A stretch of 64,000 nucleotides of DNA from Hedera helix (lineage: Eukaryota; Streptophyta; Magnoliopsida; Apiales; Araliaceae). Below are positions 57,801 to 64,000 of the stretch, in pieces (within the stretch, counting starts at the first letter, position 1; the number at the start of each line of letters is the position of its first letter). The DNA lies in assembly GCA_947179155.2 (NCBI GenBank), contig OX359267.1:60214292-60278291 (forward strand). Reading direction: 5' to 3'. The notes below the pieces were generated by a model. It was given only the letters and a program-made list of their open reading frames with translations, ran no database searches and was not told the origin of the DNA. The translations under genes were made by a program, and so were the position numbers.

Positions 57801-59682
57801 TAATTATTATTTAATTAATATTAAATAATGAGTTCGGATAATTAGTTAATTAATTATTATTTAATTCATATTAAATAATAATTAAATGGTAATTAAGTGG
57901 AATAAATTATTACTTAATCGAAAGAAGATTATTAAGTAATTAAAATATATTGATAATATTATTGACTAACTATTAAATGATAATAGTTAAGAATTAAATC
58001 ATTATTCAATAATTAATAATGATATGTAATTAATTTAAAATATTATTAAAGGATTAATAATATTATTTAGCATTTAATTAACTATTAAATAATAATAGTT
58101 AAGAGTTAAATCATTATTAAATAAATAATAATGATAAATAAAGATTTAGAATATTATTAAAGAATTAATAATATTGTTTAACAAGTAATTAACTATTGGG
58201 TAATAATAGTTAAGGGTTGAATCGTTATTAAATAATTACTAATGATACGTGAGGATTTCAAATATTATTAAATGATTGATAATATTGATGAACAATTAAA
58301 TTATTATTAAAATGATTGATAATAATGAGAAGTCAATTAAAATATTATTAAAGGGTAATAATATTAGCAAGCAATTAAATTATTATTAAAAGATTAATAA
58401 TAATGATTAAGGTAAACTATTATTAAAAATAAATTAATAATAGTAATGATTATTTAAAGTGTTATTTAACAATTAAATAACATTATAAGTTATTACTAAT
58501 TGATAGTAAAATTTAAAATATTATCCAAGGTGGGTAATATTATGATAGGTATCGAGATAAATGATGTGATTAAGTTAAACCAAGGGTATGGTCCATTAGT
58601 GATTAATTGGTGGATCGACCTAAATAAATATAGGGTCCAAGTTTTAATGCAGTGACATTAATAAATGTCAGAATTGCATAGTTTCGAACAAAAGATTTAT
58701 GGTGTTGAATATGAAACACTGAGTCAAGTCAAAGAGAGACTAAAATAGGAAATTAACCTTATTAAATAAAGGGGATGATAAGAAGAAATAAATATCTTTA
58801 AAATAAGATTTAGTATTGAGTCAAACTTTGACTGATATTGTGCACCGTTGATCTCACATACCGTGTAGGTGGTGCAAGGAACGTGAAAGATTAACGTAAG
58901 CTGGTTATACAAGTTCAGGCAAGTTTTTCAGAACGTGTTGCATTATGTGCATAATTTATAAGTTTGTTATTAAACTGTGATGTGCTCATACGTGGTTATG
59001 TGCAAAGATGTGTTAATGTGCTTTTGTGAAATAAGTTGATTTGAACTATTGATATGCGGTAGTTGATTTAAGACAATTGTTCTGCATTGAACTATATGTC
59101 ATGATAGAGGCTAGGCATGAAGCATAGATTAAATGCGAGGCATGATATGCATGAGCAGTATGTCATAAACTGAAATGCATGAAAAACATGATGTTAGTAT
59201 AAATTGTAAATTTTATGTGAAGCATGTAATGTGTTATGTGTAGCTGTTGAACTTGCTGAGCCGTCGTGCTCACTCTTGCCTAAACCAACATTTTCAGATA
59301 AGGCTAGTTACCTGAAGTTCTTGATAAAGAACAAGGAACAGGAAAATATATTACTTCCATTGAAGATCTAAATATCTATTGTAGATATCAGTCCGAATTG
59401 GACAGGTAAATTATTCTGTAGCATAAGACTTAGTTGGTATGTTATATGAGTATTAAATACTCAAATTGATTGTAATAGAATGTCGTATCATGTATGATAT
59501 TGAGACATACTAGGAATGTATAAAGATTTCGATTCTGGAATAGAAAGAGATGTTGTAAAATTGTAAATAAATGATTATTTAGCAATTATAATATTGTTGT
59601 AATTCATGAACAATAAGAAAAATGTTGTACTCGTGTTGAACCGAGTTCGAGGTTCGGGGGACCCGGATTCGGGGTCGTCACA
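54853..59682 (+). mobile_element. LARD-like retrotransposon, 5' LTR (4830 bp)
   Basis: It starts TGTAATATCCCAG and ends GGGGTCGTCACA, giving TGT...ACA termini. An identical sequence starts again at 61823. It is followed by an initiator-Met primer site. TATATATA at 56217-56224 in 'GGCTATATATAGAGTGC' is the likely promoter, so U3 is about 1.4 kb and R-U5 about 3.4 kb. There is no coding region: the 65-residue minus frame at 55921 has no family signature. Bases 56870-57140 carry CCGGTTCGG-type words as in plant hAT derivatives, so an old insertion may be embedded. Bases about 57430-58480 are a palindrome-rich AT array. Confidence 0.92.
57430..58480. repeat. AT-only palindrome array inside the LARD LTR
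   Basis: In the first half, TTATTATTTAAT-(4 nt)-ATTAAATAATAA recurs about every 60-70 bp (for example 57690-57720 and 57750-57780). In the second half, a roughly 110-bp unit built around TTAACTATTAAATAATAATAG recurs about three times (57965, 58078, 58188). Nearly every unit can fold on itself. The solo LTR at 1667-5404 has the same arms with other loops at about 2930-3430. Confidence 0.75.
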
Positions 59683-59685
59683 AGT

Positions 59686-59697
59686 TGGTATCAGAGC
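59686..59697 (+). other. LARD primer binding site (tRNA-iMet type)
   Basis: TGGTATCAGAGC is complementary to the 3' end of plant initiator tRNA-Met. It begins 3 bp after the LTR end. Confidence 0.9.
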
Positions 59698-60081
59698 TGA
59701 TAGGTTAAAAACCTTAGGTAAGAGTACCTTAGGCTATAACCGTTTAGAAGATAAGTAAAATGATAAATGAATAAACTCCGGAAGAGTTTAAGTTATAAAA
59801 GATGAATTTGGAAAATTCATATATAGAAGATTATCCAAAGATGGATTTAAGAAGATATAAAAGAGATGAAAAAGGTCATGTTGTACCTAATTTGAAGAAA
59901 TGATAGAAAATATCTTATGATAAGATTTTGAGAAGCATAAAGAAAATGCTAATAAGGTCATAAAATGATCTAGAGAAATGAACTCGTAATGAGACAGATG
60001 TGCTAAAATATGAATGGAGAGAATTCGTATTCAGTTAAGAAAATTAGAAGGTTTGTGGGTTTTTAATTGAGAACTCATATT

Positions 60082-60316
60082 AGTGGCTGAGTTGTACGAT
60101 TCCTTGTATGGATTTGTGCTTGGTTTTAGAACCACTTAGCTTCCTATATTAATATAGTAGTTGAGTTTAACAGTTCTTTGTATGGGCAGAGGATTTGTTC
60201 TTGGTTTAACGACCGCTTAACTTTCTATATTGATTAGTGGCCGAGTTGACCAATTTCTTGTATGGGCAGAAGATTGCGTTTGGTTTGACAACCACTTAGC
60301 TTCCTATAGTGATAAT
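60082..60316 (+). repeat. Three tandem 74-80-bp units in the LARD internal region
   Basis: The units start AGTGGCTGAG (60082), AGTAGTTGAG (60156) and AGTGGCCGAG (60236). Each continues with CTTGTATGG and ends ACCACTTAGCTTCCTATA or a variant. A 48-bp unit (GACGGAATCCTCAACGTACT...) is doubled at 61031 and 61087, and a 35-bp unit (GATTTTCAATTTATTCTTCT) is doubled at 61610-61672. Confidence 0.8.
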
Positions 60317-61808
60317 CGATTTGAACCTGATGTCATGCTATTCGATGTATATATGGTGAGAAGGTGATTCTTTTCTCATAATATATTGGATATGTAGAGA
60401 ATATTAAGATACGTACGTGTTCTTAAAACTCATACTGATGGTAAGTTCGTGACTCATAATCGTATGGTGGAACCCCTCAGCGAATGGACGATTTTGGTCT
60501 GACTAGGATAAGTTCTCCGACCCATATGATTGTGGCAAGTACCTGAACTCCTAATGTGTGGTAAGTTTGATGAACAATAAGTATGGGTAGAGTTAAGTAG
60601 TAAGACTAGAGCTTTACCAAATATAGTTATTAAGCTGGAAAAGAATGCGGAGGAGAAATTTGAGGTATTTTGAGGTTTTAGGACATTCCAAATCTTCTAG
60701 CTATGCTAGACTTTGAAATTCTTAAAATCGTGCTAAATTCGCACTTTTGTGCTTTTGAAAAGACAAATGTATTTTAGAAATCATTAATGCATTTAGTGCA
60801 GAGATGATAAACGATGGAGTCATCAATGCAGAGTAACCTAGTGTTGGATGTTTAAAGCCCACTATGGTATGATGTAGTATGACAAAGTCATAAAATGATT
60901 TTCAGTATTTTAAAACGTTTAAAGAATAGTCTATGCTAATTGTTTCAGCTAGACAAATTGATTTGAAAATATCAAAATGTATTTATAAAATCATCACATG
61001 CCATTAAAGCCATGGTGTGGGGATGAAAAGGACGGAATCCTCAACGTACTGTCAAGATGTGCGGTATCATGAAGTCATGAATTAATGACGGAATCCTCAA
61101 CGTACTGTCAAGATGATGCGGTATCATGAAGTCCTATAAATGAATTTTAGTTATTTTAACTAATCTGAAATGAATTTTTGAATCGTAATATACGAACAGT
61201 TCAATGATGGGAGTCTTTGTCATTTATTTTAACTGGACACTTTTGGTCAGAATTGACTCAAGTTTATTATCCAATCCAAATTATTTTGGAACGGAATTTT
61301 GTAGTAAGTCTGAGGTGAACAAGTGCAAAAACAAATATATTCTGTCGGCTAAAGCAGATATATTTTTGTCGGCATATAGCTCCGACTGGCGCCTAAAAAT
61401 TAAGACGTTCTGCACGACGTATGGTACAATAGGCTGATCACCTAGCGTACACCTATGGAATGTTTTCAGTCTTTGTGATTGATAAACACTCTGTTTATAA
61501 GTATTTACAGGGATAAATACTATTTATTCGGAATTCAGTTAATTCCATTCGGATGTTCACAGTCTTGATGACCCCTCAGCATATTATGAAAGTTTTAATG
61601 AATATTTTGATTTTCAATTTATTCTTCTGTAAGATATTGATTTTCAATTTATTCTTCTGCAAGATATTCCATTATTCTGGAATTATGAGTTTAGAAGTAT
61701 GAACTTCCTAGAAAAGGGTGGTTATAGAAGTTGATGAGTAAAGAGATATTCTCAGTGATGAAAATTGGTAGAATTGTGTATGAGATAATTTCGGGGACGA
61801 AATTCTTA

Positions 61809-61822
61809 TAAGAAGGGGTGAA
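61809..61822 (+). other. LARD polypurine tract
   Basis: TAAGAAGGGGTGAA directly precedes the 3' LTR, the expected plus-strand primer position. Confidence 0.75.
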
Positions 61823-64000
61823 TGTAATATCCCAGATAATTTCAAGATTTTAAATAATATCTTAATTGATTTTATTAAAGGTTAAGGTTTAAACCTAGAA
61901 GGTGATAAGGAAGATGTGTAGAAAATGGGTTAACATTTTTTTTTAACATAAATTATTTGTTAGAAATTAAATGTGAGAATATTTTAATGATGCAGGTAGA
62001 TAATTTATTTAAGAAAGAAATTCAATTGAGAAGTGAAGGTGAATATATTAATATTTATATATACACACCTATAGTTGAGTTTGTTAGTCAAACAAGATGA
62101 TGTGTGAAGTAAATTAAATACTTAATAAAACTAATAAATTAATTAGTTTTAGTATGGATTAAAAAAGAAAAGTCATGTAATATAATTAATTGAATTAATT
62201 ATATAAGTTATGAATTAAGGTTATGAGTAACAAGTAGGGAAGTGGAATATTGCCTAGAAGGACAATATTAAGAAGTTAATTAATTAAGTAATTTACTTAA
62301 TTAATAAGTTGTTATAGATGTAAGCCCAATATGGAGATATTTGCATGAAATGAGTAATTAAATAAGAGAGCCAATAAAAAGTAAGTTATGTAGCCCAAAC
62401 CATTAAAAGTCAAATGATGGTCAATGGTTGGGAGAAGCATTTCAAGTATTGATTGAGTGTAGAGAATTGACTAGTGTCTAGTTAATTGAATAACCCTAGT
62501 TGGTTGACAAGAGAGATACCATTAACCAATCATTGGTTAATTGCTAGATAAATAAATGTGGGGTTAAGAATTAACCGTGGATGGGTTAATTAAGTAACCC
62601 AATGTGGTAGAATTAATTATAGCAAATCTAATTGGATTATATTATAAGTCCAATTGAGGTATTAAACTAGGTCAAATTAATTTAACCTAGTAGTCCATAT
62701 AATTTAATTTGAACATGGATTTATGTAATAATTAACCAAGCCCAATGCTTGTTTAATTAAATGTAACATAGGGTATTTAATATTAGCCCAATGTAGTAAT
62801 TAAATTGAGCCCAAACAAATTTAATTGACGAGCCCAATAGAAATATTAAATTGATCCAATGTGGAGCCCAAATGGTAGTCAAAGTTATGGTCAATATATA
62901 TACATTGGTATATATATATATTGATACTTATATAATGATATAGGATATAAAAATAAAGTCAAATTGGTGTAATTTATTGGCAAATTCCGAATTTTGGAGG
63001 GGGCCCCACATGAAAATGTTGAGTGTGGCTTTATTTTGCTTATTTTACACTCCAAAAGTTGCTTACAAGCAACCTTGATGGATGTCAATCAAGTTGTCAA
63101 TCAATCCATGCTATAGTAATCTCAATTAAGCTCTAAATTGACTATGTTGGTGAATTAGGAGAGTTAATAAAGTATTAGCATTTGGCTATATATAGAGTGC
63201 TTCCCACACTTGTGATATGGTTGTTAGTCTTTTTACTAGAAAAGCTAGAGAGAAAGAAAATAGAGAAAAGCTCTAGAGAAAAAGAAAAAGAAAGTTAGAT
63301 CTTGTGAGCATTGATGGTTGGATGATCTTGGAGCAAGGTTTAAAGATGGAGGTCTCCTCAAGAGGAAGTTATCTATGTAAGAAAATTGATCATCCAAGTC
63401 TTTTCAAAGTTCTAACAAAGAGGATAATCAACAAAATGTATAAAACCTTCTAGCTTGATATTGTTCTTTGGGTATTATGTAATTTCTATGGTAGAAATAT
63501 AATTTTCAAACTCTAAATGGATAGATCCATGCTATATTGGTATATCTAGGGTTACATGGGTTTAACATGGGTTTTTATATGTGTTTGTGATGAAAAATTT
63601 CATCAAACTCATTGAATAAATTTTTACCGACGAAAATAAATTAATCTAATACGTAGCAGCCCCTTCACGGAATTACTGTTCACAATCCGTAAGTCGGATT
63701 TATGATCCGTCAATTTTGGATGATAGATCCATGAAATATGAAGATTCTCCAAGTTGAATGACTAAAATCCGATTTAAAATGAGCAAGATATGGATTTTCT
63801 ACCAAAACACCCCATTGTTTTAGGGCTGTGCACAACAGTCCGGTTTGGAGCCAATTTCCGTGACCAAAACAAATCCAAATTTGATGTTTGATAACAGAAA
63901 AATGTAGTTCGGGAAGTTACGAATCCATCGATACCAAATAGGCCTCAATCGGACTTGTGGATTTCATTTTATTCAAGTTCCCGTCGAAGACCCCAAGTCT
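61823..64000 (+). mobile_element. LARD 3' LTR (cut by window end)
   Basis: It matches 54853 onward at a fixed offset of 6970. By eye I find two substitutions (55772/62742, and 56600/63570 in TTTAACATG-C/G) and one 7-bp insertion in the 3' copy near 63885 (TTGATGTTTGATAAC against TTGATAAC). The TATA box is at 63187-63194. The remaining ~2.65 kb and the target duplication are beyond the window. Confidence 0.93.

Larger units (their letters stand above)
59683..61822 (+). mobile_element. LARD internal region (2140 bp, noncoding)
   Basis: There is no gag or pol similarity in any frame; the 77-residue frame at 61204 has no recognisable motif. A relic of chromovirus ancestry remains at the 3' end, 'TTTCGGGGACGAAATTC' (61789-61805), the codons and polypurine junction that close pol in Tekay/Del-type elements. 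It contains several direct repeats (listed separately). Mobilisation would need proteins from an autonomous partner. Confidence 0.85.

Noticed and set aside
61204..61437. 77-residue frame in the LARD interior
   Set aside because: No similarity to Gag, protease or other element proteins that I recognise; isolated among stops.

Overview
The window is nuclear DNA of a flowering plant, most likely a eudicot. Evidence: intron-rich genes with GT..AG introns whose products match plant-only families, Athila-type LTR elements primed by tRNA-Asp, chromovirus-type LTR elements, Stowaway, hAT and Tourist MITEs, and AT-rich intergenic DNA. I cannot name the species from sequence alone.

Layout. (1) 1-8769: a defective Athila-like Ty3/gypsy element whose pol is almost entirely deleted. 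Its gag is split by a 3.7-kb solo LTR of an unrelated family, with a TCAAC target duplication. (2) 8777-9796: a Helitron-like repeat carrying a roughly 550-bp compound ATT triplet array. (3) 11664-25085: the conserved gene island. A nine-exon plus-strand gene for the chloroplast glutamyl-tRNA reductase-binding protein faces, tail to tail, a minus-strand gene for a SHOU4/SHOU4L-type membrane protein with a 1.4-kb leader intron. (4) 25299-37440: a fold-back element, then the remains of a minus-strand chromovirus-like gypsy element, then a plus-strand Athila-like element with a decayed gag-pol and no 3' LTR. (5) 37641-53160: two copies of a small intronless gene resembling mitochondrial ATP synthase subunit f, inside a roughly 2.8-kb segmental duplication. 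Between the copies lie two adjacent terminal-inverted-repeat elements full of short hairpin repeats. MITEs and a truncated gypsy element are scattered through the rest. (6) 53259-64000: Helitron-like sequence with another large ATT array, into which a LARD-like element with 4.83-kb LTRs and only 2.14 kb of internal sequence has inserted. Its 3' LTR runs off the window.

Function. The intact genes are housekeeping: control of tetrapyrrole synthesis in the chloroplast, cellulose synthase trafficking, and mitochondrial ATP synthesis (two paralogues). They do not form a pathway or a cluster. Everything else is mobile DNA in several nested layers. The freshest layer is the LARD: its two LTRs differ by 2 substitutions and one 7-bp indel over about 2.17 kb.

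Best candidates for something undescribed: the pair of TIR elements at 42713-45685, each built of repeated 'CGCATAACAATTGTTATGCG'-type hairpins, one of which carries a fragment that looks captured from a ZAT-type C2H2 zinc-finger gene; and the LARD family, whose divergent LTRs share arrays of AT-only palindromes.
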